Source: an uncultured Lachnospiraceae bacterium
Lineage (GTDB): Bacteria; Bacillota; Clostridia; Lachnospirales; Lachnospiraceae
NCBI GenBank assembly: GCA_951800685.1
Contig: CATOJY010000031.1
Location: forward strand, 1-39,044
Direction: 5' to 3'
DNA: 39,044 bases
In this document: positions 1 through 9,106 of the stretch, one piece after another
How the letters are laid out: each line of letters starts with the position of its first letter
Numbering within the stretch: position 1 is the first letter of the stretch
The notes under the pieces: model-generated
What the model was told of the DNA's origin: nothing
Seen by the model: the letters and a program-made list of their open reading frames with translations, nothing else
Databases searched by the model: none
Position numbers and translations under genes: made by a program

Positions 1-381
1 CTTATTTCCAGCCTATTCTGCACTCTGTCATTTTCCCTTATTTTACAGTCTCTTAAATCCTCTTTTCATGTTTTAATGCGTTTTGATGTTTCTGTTTTTT
101 TCTCACATCATAGGGTTGTCCTAAAATCACAGATACCACGCACCATTAACTATAAGACACATGTAAAATATCTGAAATCTCTTCTATTCTTCGATATAAA
201 ATATCATGTATTTTTCTTATGACATTTTCTCCTAATAATATAGGTAAAACATAAATAACGTATTTCCAATTTAGTTTACCTAAAAGAGCTCTGGTTTCAA
301 ACAAAAATCAGCTCCATATCTAAACTCTGCCCATGTCTATCGGCAATGGAATGATATATTTCCATAAAACGCAGAATGCCT
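1..381. other. AT-rich noncoding stretch with one inverted repeat
   Basis: No convincing coding region is seen on either strand. The only structure I can point to is an inverted repeat, TAGGTAAA at 241-248 and TTTACCTA at 275-282, separated by 26 bases. It could form a cruciform or RNA stem, or be an operator; nothing in the sequence decides between these. No riboswitch was recognised ahead of the exporter gene. Confidence 0.4.
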
Positions 382-382
382 G

Positions 383-411
383 TTGCATATCCGCATTAGA
401 TAGGGTAAAAT
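383..411 (+). promoter_or_regulatory. Sigma-A promoter for the MATE-GH2 unit
   Basis: TTGCAT at 383-388 and TAAAAT at 406-411 are separated by exactly 17 bases. The downstream start codon at 482 has an AAAGGA ribosome-binding site at 465-470, giving a leader of about 65 bases. Confidence 0.6.
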
Positions 412-481
412 GCTTAATTACCTGCTCAACTTTTAATGTTCCACCTTGTTTCATTTTTATACAGAAAGGATCTCATTTATC

Positions 482-1888
482 ATGAAATCAGAGAAAACTA
501 AAACCAATTTATTACATAAGTTCATTGGTGATAAGGCCTTCTATAAAATGGTTCTTGCCATTGCCGTACCGATTATGATCCAGAATGGTATCACGAACTT
601 CGTAGGTCTTCTGGATAATATCATGATTGGGCGGGTTGGCACAGAGCCAATGTCTGGTGTCGCCATTGTAAACCAATTGATCTTCGTGTATAATCTGTGC
701 CTCTTCGGCGGCGTATCCGGTGCAGGTATCTTCACAGCGCAATATTTTGGCCAGAAGAATCAGGAAGGAATCAGACAGACCGTCCGCTTTAAAATATGGA
801 TCGTTGCAGTGATCACACTGATCACTACAGGGCTTTTCGTGTTTGCCGGCGATCGTTTGATCCAATTCTACCTACAGGGAGAAGGAACTGCGCAGGGTGC
901 TGCCGCCACCTTGCATTACGGAAAACAATACTTGTGGATCATGCTGACCGGTCTTTTACCTTTTATGATGGTACAAGTCTACTCCAGCACCTTGCGTGAA
1001 TGCGGGCAGACGATGCTGCCCATGAAAGCAGGCATCGTCGCTGTAGGCATCAATCTGGTCCTGAATTACATTCTGATTTACGGTAAATTCGGTATCCCTG
1101 CACTTGGCGTGCAGGGGGCTGCCATTGCCACAGTCATATCCAGATATGTGGAGGCGGCAATCATACTGCTCCATACACACCGGCATAAAGAGCAGAATCC
1201 TTTTGTCGTGGGTCTTTATTCTACGCTGAAAGTCCCTGGCAATCTTGCGAAAAAGATTCTGGTCAAGGGAATGCCGCTCCTTCTAAATGAAACCTTATGG
1301 GCTGCGGGTGTAGCAGTGCTGACGCAGTGTTATTCCATCCGCGGACTGAATGTCATTGCTGCACAGAATATTTCCAACACAATCAGCAATGTGTTTAACA
1401 TTGTATTTATTGCACTTGGTGACTCTGTTGCCATCATCGTTGGGCAGTTACTTGGGGCTGGCAGGATGAAAGAAGCCCGCGACCAGGATAACAAGCTGAT
1501 TGCGTTCTCCGTTTTCTGCTGTACTTGTGTTGCCCTTGCGATGTTAGCTATGGCGCCTCTCTTTCCGATGTTGTACAATACCGAAGCCGATGTTCGGGAA
1601 CTGGCGAAATATTTCATTATGATCTCCGCCATTTTCATGCCGCAGAATGCCTTCCTGCACGCCTCCTACTTTACACTACGGTCCGGCGGCAAAACGATTG
1701 TTACTTTCCTGTTTGACAGTGTATTCATCTGGTGTGTCAGTGTAACGATCGCCTTCACGCTAAGCCGATTTACCACACTGCCAGTCACCGCAGTCCTCAT
1801 TTTTGTCCAGCTAGGTGATATCATTAAATGTATCATCGGTTTCGTACTCGTGAAAAAGGGCGTCTGGCTGCAGAACATTGTCGCATAA
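482..1888 (+). CDS. MATE family multidrug/Na+ antiporter
   Basis: This is a 468-residue polytopic inner-membrane protein of the MATE family, which exports drugs or metabolites in exchange for Na+ or H+. The N-terminus has the family layout: a short basic cytoplasmic segment, a first helix with VPIMIQNGITNFVGLLDNIM, and further on the SGAGIFTAQYFGQ stretch typical of helix 2-3. About 12 hydrophobic segments fill the length, which is normal for the family. I chose the ATG at 482 because AAAGGA lies 11 bases upstream; the in-frame ATG at 446 has no good ribosome-binding site. It is followed 13 bases later by a GH2 glycosidase gene, so the two are probably co-transcribed. The substrate cannot be read from sequence; export of a glycoside or aglycone released by the neighbour is only a guess. 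Confidence 0.9.
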   Translation: MKSEKTKTNLLHKFIGDKAFYKMVLAIAVPIMIQNGITNFVGLLDNIMIGRVGTEPMSGVAIVNQLIFVYNLCLFGGVSGAGIFTAQYFGQKNQEGIRQTVRFKIWIVAVITLITTGLFVFAGDRLIQFYLQGEGTAQGAAATLHYGKQYLWIMLTGLLPFMMVQVYSSTLRECGQTMLPMKAGIVAVGINLVLNYILIYGKFGIPALGVQGAAIATVISRYVEAAIILLHTHRHKEQNPFVVGLYSTLKVPGNLAKKILVKGMPLLLNETLWAAGVAVLTQCYSIRGLNVIAAQNISNTISNVFNIVFIALGDSVAIIVGQLLGAGRMKEARDQDNKLIAFSVFCCTCVALAMLAMAPLFPMLYNTEADVRELAKYFIMISAIFMPQNAFLHASYFTLRSGGKTIVTFLFDSVFIWCVSVTIAFTLSRFTTLPVTAVLIFVQLGDIIKCIIGFVLVKKGVWLQNIVA

Positions 1889-1901
1889 ATGGAGAGAGAA
1901 A

Positions 1902-3674
1902 ATGAAACAACTATACACCCGCTGGGGACGACAACTGGATCCTGCGCATGTGCTTCCCGAATATCCGCGGCCTCTTTTACAACGGGAGAGTTATATTAAC
2001 TTAAATGGCCGCTGGGATTATGCATTTACCCAAAAATTCAAAAGGCCGGCAGCATTTGACGGAAAGATCGTAGTTCCCTTTTCACCGGAAAGTGTTCTCT
2101 CCGGCGTCGGCCGGCAGCTGCAGCCGGATGAATATCTCTGGTACCGGACAACGCTTCCAATAGAACCGGACCGTCTGGCAGCCGGATTCCATCTGATCCT
2201 GCATTTCGGGGCAGTCGACCAGGCATGCAGGGTCTATGTGGATGGCAAAGAAGCTGCACGGCATACTGGTGGTTACCTTCCCTTTTCCATAGATATCACG
2301 GAGTTTGCCAGTGCAGCTTCAGAGCTCCTCGTCGCCGTACAAGATCTCAGCGACACTTCCTATCATGCCAGAGGAAAACAGAAACTGAAACGAGGCGGCA
2401 TGTTCTATACGGCCCAGAGTGGAATCTGGCAGACAGTCTGGATGGAATATGTACCGGCACGTTACGTGGAAGAAATCATAACAGAACCCGATCTGAAACG
2501 CGGATGTGTGAAGATCACTGTCTGTTCTTCCCTTACTCTGCCGGTCCAGATACAAATCAGGGAGCCTGCTTTGTATTTGGAGCCTTCGGAAAGCGATGTC
2601 GTAGCCGGAAGCGAAACCGGCACCCAAACCTCTTCCCAGAACATTCTTACCACAACCACTGGTCTTTCCAACCAGGAACTAGAACTTCCGCTCCCACACA
2701 TCCGCCCCTGGACCTGTGAGGAGCCTTATCTGTATTATTTTACCGTTACGCTTGGAGAGGATAAAGTAGTCAGTTACTTTGCCCTGCGCAGTTTTACTAT
2801 AGAACCCGACCAAAACAGCATTCCACGCATCTGCCTCAACGGCCAGGCACAATTTCAAAACGGCGTGTTAGACCAGGGTTACTGGTCCGACGGATTGTAT
2901 ACGGCTCCTGCCGACGCAGCTTATATCTTTGACATTCTGGAGATGAAGAAGCTGGGTTTTAACATGCTGCGCAAACATATCAAAATCGAGCCGCAGCGGT
3001 GGTATTATCATTGTGACCGCCTGGGCATGATCATATGGCAAGATATGGTAAATGGCGGCAGTTACTATAAACACTGGTTCGTGACCTATGCGGCAACGCT
3101 ATTCTCCCGGAAACGTCTGCAGATACCTGATCGCTGTCTGCGTCTGCTGTCCCGCACACACAGGAATGGCCGTACGGAATTTGTCCATGAGTTAAAAGAA
3201 ACAATCCATCTTCTGAAAGGTCATCCAAGCATCGCTGTATGGGTAATCTTCAACGAAGGCTGGGGACAGTTCCATGCCGGACTTATCACCCGGATCGCAA
3301 GGAAATGTGACGCTACCCGCCTAATTGACCAGGCCAGCGGCTGGTTTGACCAAAACGGCGGAGATCTGCAAAGCATCCATCACTACTTCTTCACGCTAAG
3401 GTTTACCCCGGAAGCAAGACGCGCGACTGTATTGTCAGAGTTCGGCGGCTATTCCCTGCAGATCCCCGGACACAGCGCTTATGGGAAACTGTACGGTTAC
3501 AGAACTTTTAAGGATACCGGCACATTCAAGAGCGCCTACGAAGAACGGATGCGGAAAGTGCAGGCACAGATTCCCGAAGGCATGTGCGCAAGCGTCTATA
3601 CACAACTGTCCGATGTGGAAGAAGAAGTAAACGGAATCTTTACTTATGACAGGGAAGTAAACAAACTGTCCTGA
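1902..3674 (+). CDS. Glycoside hydrolase family 2 protein
   Basis: A 590-residue family 2 glycosidase (beta-galactosidase/glucuronidase/mannosidase clan). The N-terminal jelly-roll sugar-binding domain includes NLNGRWDYAF and VYVDGKEAARHTGGYLPF. An immunoglobulin-like middle domain precedes a TIM barrel starting near GFNMLRKHIKIEP. The predicted acid/base is Glu452 in FNEGWGQF and the nucleophile Glu513 in LSEFGG, both intact. There is no signal peptide, so it should act in the cytoplasm on imported or phosphorylated glycosides. It is short compared with LacZ (about 1000 residues), closer in size to compact GH2 enzymes. The start at 1902 has GGAGAG 5 bases upstream; the more upstream in-frame start would overlap the exporter gene. 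Substrate is not determinable: GH2 includes galactosidases, glucuronidases, mannosidases and arabinosidases. Confidence 0.88.
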   Translation: MKQLYTRWGRQLDPAHVLPEYPRPLLQRESYINLNGRWDYAFTQKFKRPAAFDGKIVVPFSPESVLSGVGRQLQPDEYLWYRTTLPIEPDRLAAGFHLILHFGAVDQACRVYVDGKEAARHTGGYLPFSIDITEFASAASELLVAVQDLSDTSYHARGKQKLKRGGMFYTAQSGIWQTVWMEYVPARYVEEIITEPDLKRGCVKITVCSSLTLPVQIQIREPALYLEPSESDVVAGSETGTQTSSQNILTTTTGLSNQELELPLPHIRPWTCEEPYLYYFTVTLGEDKVVSYFALRSFTIEPDQNSIPRICLNGQAQFQNGVLDQGYWSDGLYTAPADAAYIFDILEMKKLGFNMLRKHIKIEPQRWYYHCDRLGMIIWQDMVNGGSYYKHWFVTYAATLFSRKRLQIPDRCLRLLSRTHRNGRTEFVHELKETIHLLKGHPSIAVWVIFNEGWGQFHAGLITRIARKCDATRLIDQASGWFDQNGGDLQSIHHYFFTLRFTPEARRATVLSEFGGYSLQIPGHSAYGKLYGYRTFKDTGTFKSAYEERMRKVQAQIPEGMCASVYTQLSDVEEEVNGIFTYDREVNKLS

Positions 3675-3717
3675 ATATCCGCCCTATTCCCAGGTTGAGG
3701 GGGATCGCATCATTTAG

Positions 3718-5964
3718 CTACATCGTATGCTCCTTCTCAAACTGCGACGGTGTCGCCCCCACATACATCTTAAATGTGCGGCGGAAGGTAACATCATTCG
3801 TAAACCCGCACTTGAGGGCGATCTCCTGCATACTCATATTGCCTTTCAGAAGATATTTCTTTGCACACTCAATTCTTCTGGACGCGACATATTTCTGGAA
3901 GGTACATCCAAACTGTTCCTTGAAATATTTCCCAAAATAGGCTGGTGTATAGTGCATCAATTTTGCTGTTTCATTCAGGGAGAGATTTGCGTCTGTCAGA
4001 TGCTCTTCCACATAATTGCGAATAATCTCATTTCTGGCATGATATACTGGGTTTTCCTTCTCAGCACAGCGCTGCATGATCACACTTATTTTCATCCTGA
4101 ATGTTTGGAGATAATTCTTAATACTCCGGTAATTCTCAGGATTTAACAGTTCCATCTGTTCGATCACATTTCCTTGGTCGCCTGTTTTGAACAGATCCAT
4201 GATCCTGTCGTTAAGATTACGTATCCCCAGAAAATATGCCTCTTTATTCAGGCCGCGGTATTGAAAATTATATTTAAGGATTTCCTGGTACTGTTCTGTA
4301 AATTTCTGTGCATCCACCTCCTCGGCCGCCTTTTGCAGTTCCTCCATCCATGCCTCTGAAATGACAAATGCCTCGCAGTTTCTATCTCTCTCCTCAATAT
4401 GCGCTTCTTCCATGGAGATAATCTTCTTTTCCGGATAGAAAAAGGAGTACTCCAGAGCCCGTACCGCCTGGTTATAAGCGGAAAGCAGATGCAGGATTTC
4501 CTCATGGACTTTGCTCATGCCCAGAGCCGCATCCTCATAACCGGATTCAGAAAATGTCTGGAAAAGAACTTCAATAATCTCCTCAATCAGACTCTCCTCA
4601 CAGTAGCTCAAAACCCATATATAATAATTGCTCTCCTCCAGAAAGGCGGCATGGATCTGCGGATAGATCGCCAGACAGGAATCAATCTCTCTGATATACT
4701 GTCTGAATTCATAACTATCCTTCAGGACAAGAACCCGGTAGGGGGAATACTGTCTGATCGTATTGACATATTTGACTTCATTCGCCTGCAGTCTGTTGGA
4801 CGACAGCAGAGCGTGCAGGATATACTGTTCAATCATTGGATTCTGTTCAAAGACTGTCACCTCCAGCCGCTTTCTCTGGGAATCCAGCTCCTCTAACGCC
4901 TTCTCTATAATCTGGTACTCGTTGATGCTGTCATCATGTTCTTCTTCCAGAAGCATATCCATAATATGCTTAAGCGGCTGGTAACTGTACTGCGTCATCC
5001 GGTATGCCACCAACACAATCAGCCCAAACAAAATCAGGCAGCCAGTAACAATCCATTCTGCAAACAATGTAAAATCCCTGTAGAGAAAATCATTATCCAG
5101 AATCTGCAATACGCCGATCTCCATCCCTACCTTGGTATATTCCGCCACATAACTTCTCAGTCTACTGTCATAAGAATAACTTTTCTCATCCCGCTTTAAA
5201 TCCTCTATCGTTTCCCCCACGTCCAGCGGCTGATCTGGCTGGTCACCAGCATACAGGATTCTCCTTCCATCCGTCAGATACAAATACTGCGTTCCTTCGT
5301 CGGCAAAATTGGCAATATAAGCATAAATATTCTCATAAGGGACGAAAAAGAGAATGTTTACCTCCCCAGAATAAATATTTCCCATAGGAATCGTCTGTAC
5401 TAAGAAAAACCCGCTAATCCGCCGTCCGTTTTTCACCAGACTCACACCGTGAACAATCTGTTTCTGGTTGTTCTCTGTAAGCATCACACCAGACAAAAAA
5501 CCATCATCCTGACTCACGATCTGGTTAATATCGACGTATTTTTTCCATCCAGACTTTCCATAACTACTAATTCCAAAATCTCCTAAACTGTAATAAATGT
5601 AGATGGACTCTATCATACTGTCATTAATCTCCGTGAGGGAGAGCATTCCTGCATAATCGGAAATATCAGACGCCGTAATATTCTTCTCCATAAGTTCCGG
5701 CGTCTTCTGCATATATTTCAACCGCATTACCCAAGGCGTCATAGCATACTGGGCCGATGATCTGAGCAGATTATCCATGATATTCTTCAACTCGTCATCC
5801 ACGTTTTCCGCAATGGAATTCTCAAAAGCCAGTACGCTGCCATGGGAAATCCTATAATAGACGAAAGAAAAAAGCCCAGAAATGATCAAGAGAATGACCA
5901 CCGGAACGATCACATAGGAGACAAACATTTTATGTTGTGTCTGATATCTTTTTCCCTTTCTCAT
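3718..5964 (-). CDS. Membrane-anchored AraC family transcriptional regulator
   Basis: A one-component sensor-regulator of about 748 residues. TM1 lies near residues 13-37 (MFVSYVIVPVVILLIISG), followed by an extracytoplasmic sensor region of about 250 residues, probably Cache-like. TM2 follows (WIVTGCLILFGLIVLVAY), then a long cytoplasmic linker and a C-terminal AraC double helix-turn-helix of about 100 residues (LSLNETAKLMHYTPAYFGKY and MSMQEIALKCGFTNDVTFRR). Proteins with this layout commonly sit beside LplABC-type oligosaccharide importers and activate them, as here. It is the last gene of a five-gene minus-strand run. I prefer the ATG at 5964, preceded by GGGAG, over the ATG at 6036, which lacks a ribosome-binding site. 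The ligand is unknown. It converges on the GH2 gene with 43 bases between stop codons. Confidence 0.85.
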   Translation of the reverse strand: MRKGKRYQTQHKMFVSYVIVPVVILLIISGLFSFVYYRISHGSVLAFENSIAENVDDELKNIMDNLLRSSAQYAMTPWVMRLKYMQKTPELMEKNITASDISDYAGMLSLTEINDSMIESIYIYYSLGDFGISSYGKSGWKKYVDINQIVSQDDGFLSGVMLTENNQKQIVHGVSLVKNGRRISGFFLVQTIPMGNIYSGEVNILFFVPYENIYAYIANFADEGTQYLYLTDGRRILYAGDQPDQPLDVGETIEDLKRDEKSYSYDSRLRSYVAEYTKVGMEIGVLQILDNDFLYRDFTLFAEWIVTGCLILFGLIVLVAYRMTQYSYQPLKHIMDMLLEEEHDDSINEYQIIEKALEELDSQRKRLEVTVFEQNPMIEQYILHALLSSNRLQANEVKYVNTIRQYSPYRVLVLKDSYEFRQYIREIDSCLAIYPQIHAAFLEESNYYIWVLSYCEESLIEEIIEVLFQTFSESGYEDAALGMSKVHEEILHLLSAYNQAVRALEYSFFYPEKKIISMEEAHIEERDRNCEAFVISEAWMEELQKAAEEVDAQKFTEQYQEILKYNFQYRGLNKEAYFLGIRNLNDRIMDLFKTGDQGNVIEQMELLNPENYRSIKNYLQTFRMKISVIMQRCAEKENPVYHARNEIIRNYVEEHLTDANLSLNETAKLMHYTPAYFGKYFKEQFGCTFQKYVASRRIECAKKYLLKGNMSMQEIALKCGFTNDVTFRRTFKMYVGATPSQFEKEHTM

Positions 5965-6074
5965 CTGCTCCCTGCCTTTTCTCCTTTTCTGCCTGGTATC
6001 TGTCCCCGTGCTGCAAGGAATCTCCTTTTCCTTCATGTCGACGCACCCAGCGCCTACTCTTTACAAAAGTGAAT

Positions 6075-7100
6075 TTACCAGGATAAATGATCCATCTCTA
6101 ACTGCGCCAGTCCAATCTGCTCAAAGACCCATATCGGTTCTTCATACGCTGCTCCATTATACCACATCATCCACCTTCCTTTTACTTTCATCACAAAAGG
6201 TTTATAGACCGCCACACTGTCCCACGCACCTTGCGTTGGAGCAACTAACGGGTTTTGCGGATGTTTCTCCCAGTCTGTAATTCCATTCCGCGATCTTGCA
6301 AGGCCAACCTGGGCGCGTTCCTCGTGAAGATGTCCCACATAGAACAGGTAGAACCAGCCGTCTTCTTTGACCACACAGGGCGCCACTACCTTGTGCTGTT
6401 CCCAAAGAATAGCTTTATCGCCTTCCAGGACAGGATTCTGTGTATACTTAGTCCAACAGATCCCATCCTTGCTGGAAGCATAACCGATGGCATCCGGTTC
6501 GTGATTGCATCCTGCCGCATACCACATTCTATAACTGTCTGTCTCTTCATCAAACAAGACATGAGGACACATGACGGCCTGTTTCTCCCAGTTCTGGTCC
6601 GGCTCCATCACAGGCTGTTCTCTTCTTCTCCAATGGATACCGTCATCACTCACAGCATGGCCGATCACAGAGCAGCCTTCCTCCAGGTAAGGCTTCATCT
6701 GTCCGGAATACCACATCTCATACTGCCCGTTGTGACAGATAACCGTAGGGCGGTTGACCTCATCTGACTCCCAGGCAGAACCTTCTAAAGGTGGTAATAC
6801 CAGTTGAGGCTCTCTCCAATGGATTCCGTCACCGCTCTCTGTATAACCAATTCCCCGTTTAGGTCTCCAGGAAAACCACATCCGCAGAAGCATCCGTCCA
6901 TCCTCTTTCTCCTCCTGCAGTAACGAAACATCGAAACAAGTTCCATATTCCCCTCCGAAAACGGGATTCTCTTCATATTTTTTCCAACCACCTCTTGTTC
7001 CATACTGATAATATTTCCTGTTCTCTTCACAGTCATAGAATGCAATACGCTGTGCGCTGCTCATCTCTTCTGGTGCTTTTATGTTCATATTAATACCCAC
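6075..7100 (-). CDS. Five-bladed beta-propeller glycosidase-like protein (GH43/GH32/GH130-type fold)
   Basis: A 341-residue protein with repeated blades, each carrying an SxDGIHW-like turn: GYTESGDGIHW, GHAVSDDGIHW, GYASSKDGICW and GLARSRNGITDW. These alternate with strands such as EMWYSG, RMWYAAG, FYLFYVGH and MMWYNG. This pattern is characteristic of the five-bladed propeller glycosidases and phosphorylases (GH43, GH32, GH62, GH117, GH130). I cannot assign the exact family or the catalytic acids with confidence. There is no signal peptide, so a cytoplasmic role on imported oligosaccharide is likely. The start appears to be GTG at 7100 with GGGAGG upstream; ATG at 7088 is possible. It lies 37 bases after the permease gene and before the AraC regulator, so it is probably the intracellular hydrolase for the transported sugar. 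Confidence 0.7.
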   Translation of the reverse strand: MGINMNIKAPEEMSSAQRIAFYDCEENRKYYQYGTRGGWKKYEENPVFGGEYGTCFDVSLLQEEKEDGRMLLRMWFSWRPKRGIGYTESGDGIHWREPQLVLPPLEGSAWESDEVNRPTVICHNGQYEMWYSGQMKPYLEEGCSVIGHAVSDDGIHWRRREQPVMEPDQNWEKQAVMCPHVLFDEETDSYRMWYAAGCNHEPDAIGYASSKDGICWTKYTQNPVLEGDKAILWEQHKVVAPCVVKEDGWFYLFYVGHLHEERAQVGLARSRNGITDWEKHPQNPLVAPTQGAWDSVAVYKPFVMKVKGRWMMWYNGAAYEEPIWVFEQIGLAQLEMDHLSW

Positions 7101-7137
7101 ATCTCCTTTCCTCCCGGTGTAAATTTTTGCTCTTTTC

Positions 7138-7998
7138 TTATTTTACCGCCCCAATCAGAACCCCCTTCTCGAAATACTTCTGTATAAACGGATATAGGAT
7201 CATAATAGGGAAACAGGCCACCACAATGACGGCATATTTCATCTGTTCATTCATCAGGATCGCATCCATCCCCATTCCAGCCACACGCACTTCACTGGTG
7301 ATCAGGATCCTCCTCAGATACAGCTGGATCGGCTGCAGCTTCTCATCTGACAGGAAAATCAATGGTGCAAAATAGCTATTCCAATACCCTACCCCATAAA
7401 ACAAGATCAGCACAGACAGAATCGGCTTTGACAACGGGAAAAAAATCTTAGTCATGACAGTCCATTCCGATCCGCCGTCCATCTTAACCGCCTCCGCCAT
7501 CTCTTCCGGCAGCGCTTCAAAGAAAGATCTGGTAATGATCAGATTGTATGCACTGATAATATAGGGAAGAATGATCGACCACCGGTTATTGTATAAGTGC
7601 ATTTTCTGGACAAGAATATACAGGGGAATCAACCCCCCGCTGACGAACATAGTCAACGTCATCAAAAAGGAAAGCTGTCTCCTCAAGAAAAACTGCCTTC
7701 TCGAAAGTGCAAATGCCGTTGTCGCCGTCAGGGTCACACTGACTGCAGCTCCTACCACCGTATACCAGATCGTATTACCAAAAGACCGCAGTACCGTATC
7801 ATTCTCCAATATCATCCGGTAAGCTTTCAAGGAAAAACCTTTCGGAAGAAAATAAATGTCTCTCGCCAGCACATGAACCGGATCGCTGAAAGACATACTC
7901 ACCACGTAGATGACTGGGTATAAGGTTATGATGATGATCAAAGCCGTCACTATGTAAATTGGAATATCCGAATCCACAAATCTTTCTTTTCTATTCAT
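7138..7998 (-). CDS. Carbohydrate ABC transporter permease, LplC/YtcP type
   Basis: A 286-residue inner-membrane permease of the CUT1 (MalG-like) family. Six hydrophobic segments are visible. The cytoplasmic EAA loop that contacts the ATPase reads EEMAEAVKMDGGSEWTVM, followed by FFPLSKPIL. Length and the ending FEKGVLIGAVK are typical of the LplC/YtcP branch, which takes up complex oligosaccharides. It is 81 bases downstream of its partner permease gene. No ATPase is encoded in the cluster; CUT1 systems of this type usually share a general MsmX/MsiK-like ATPase encoded elsewhere, which is the expected arrangement here. The substrate is unknown. Confidence 0.92.
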   Translation of the reverse strand: MNRKERFVDSDIPIYIVTALIIIITLYPVIYVVSMSFSDPVHVLARDIYFLPKGFSLKAYRMILENDTVLRSFGNTIWYTVVGAAVSVTLTATTAFALSRRQFFLRRQLSFLMTLTMFVSGGLIPLYILVQKMHLYNNRWSIILPYIISAYNLIITRSFFEALPEEMAEAVKMDGGSEWTVMTKIFFPLSKPILSVLILFYGVGYWNSYFAPLIFLSDEKLQPIQLYLRRILITSEVRVAGMGMDAILMNEQMKYAVIVVACFPIMILYPFIQKYFEKGVLIGAVK

Positions 7999-8079
7999 AA
8001 ATCACTCCATACTTTCTCTATAATCTGCTTATTGTAGAAGTAATGTCTGCAAAAATGCTGCATTCTGCAGGGCATATAT

Positions 8080-8985
8080 TCAAAAAATACTCGTATCCGT
8101 CGCCTTCTTCGCCACATAATTGGCTCCCAGCAGGATCAATACGTTGATCACGGAATTCGCCAGTCCCACCGCTGATGCAAAACTGTATTGTGCGCTGAGA
8201 AGACCCTTGCGGTACACATATGTGGAAAAAATGTCCGCAGTAGAATAAGTGGCTGAATTATACATCAGAATAACCTTTTCATAACCTATGTTCAGCATAT
8301 TCCCCATGTTCATGACAAGCAGCAAAATGATCGTAGGGGCGATCGATGGAAGGGTAATATAAACCAGTTTCTTCCATCTCCCCGCTCCATCCAGGGATGC
8401 CGACTCATACATCTCCTGGTCGATTGCCGAGATGGCCGCCACATAGATAATAGAATTCCAGCCGAATTCCTGCCATACGCCAGATCCCACATATAAGGTT
8501 CTGAATGCCTCCGGCATATTAAAATAATTCTTAGGCTGTACCCCAAAAAACATCAGTAACTGGGTAAGTACTCCGCCATCTGACGAAAGTAAATCTTTCA
8601 GGATCCCCACAACGACGACTACGGATATAAAATGGGGCAGATATGCGGCCGTCTGCGCCACCCGCTTCCATTTATTGTGTTTTAGCTCATTCAAAAGCAG
8701 CGCAAATGCAATCGGAACCGGAAAGGACCACACTAACTGTTCTATGCTCAAAAGAAAGGTATTCTTGACCAGTCTCCCGAAATAAACCGAATTCACCAGT
8801 TCCCTAAAATGTTTTAGCCCTGCCCATGGACTTCCCCAGATACCTTTGGAGACATTGTAATCTTTAAAAGCCATAAGAATCCCATACATGGGGCCATAAC
8901 AGAAAACTGCAAAGTACAACACCCCCGGCAGGACAATCAGCAGCAGCATCCAATCCTTCTCTATATTCTTTCTCAAATCCTGCAT
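8080..8985 (-). CDS. Sugar ABC transporter permease, LplB type
   Basis: A CUT1 MalF-like permease of 301 residues. The N-terminus has LLIVLPGVLYFAVFCYGPMY, the standard opening of LplB/YteP proteins. The EAA loop is MYESASLDGAGRWKKLVYI followed by TLPSIAPT. Six membrane segments are visible. The ATG at 8985 gives the usual N-terminus; a GTG three codons upstream (8994) lies closer to the AGGAGGGAAGGA ribosome-binding region and may be the real start. It lies downstream of the binding-protein gene, separated by 121 bases that include a strong stem-loop. It pairs with the following LplC-type permease to form the channel. Confidence 0.92.
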   Translation of the reverse strand: MQDLRKNIEKDWMLLLIVLPGVLYFAVFCYGPMYGILMAFKDYNVSKGIWGSPWAGLKHFRELVNSVYFGRLVKNTFLLSIEQLVWSFPVPIAFALLLNELKHNKWKRVAQTAAYLPHFISVVVVVGILKDLLSSDGGVLTQLLMFFGVQPKNYFNMPEAFRTLYVGSGVWQEFGWNSIIYVAAISAIDQEMYESASLDGAGRWKKLVYITLPSIAPTIILLLVMNMGNMLNIGYEKVILMYNSATYSTADIFSTYVYRKGLLSAQYSFASAVGLANSVINVLILLGANYVAKKATDTSIF

Positions 8986-9052
8986 TGCCCTCACTTTCCT
9001 TCCCTCCTGTTTTCATACAGATATTTCCCCGCAGACAATCAACTCTCTCTAT

Positions 9053-9086
9053 TGTGGAGCTGCCGAATTATGCAGACAGCCCCACA
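9053..9086 (-). other. Intergenic stem-loop after the solute-binding-protein gene
   Basis: A 12-bp stem pairs 9053-9064 (TGTGGAGCTGCC on the plus strand) with 9075-9086, with two G-U pairs in the minus-strand RNA and a 10-base loop. It has no U-run, so it is not a classical terminator. Stems like this between a binding-protein gene and its permeases commonly protect the upstream message, giving more binding protein than permease. Confidence 0.6.
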
Positions 9087-9106
9087 GCCATTCATGAAAG
9101 TATGAT

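Noticed and set aside
9053..9086. Stem-loop considered as an intrinsic terminator.
   Set aside because: No U-run follows on the minus strand, and the permease genes downstream need read-through.
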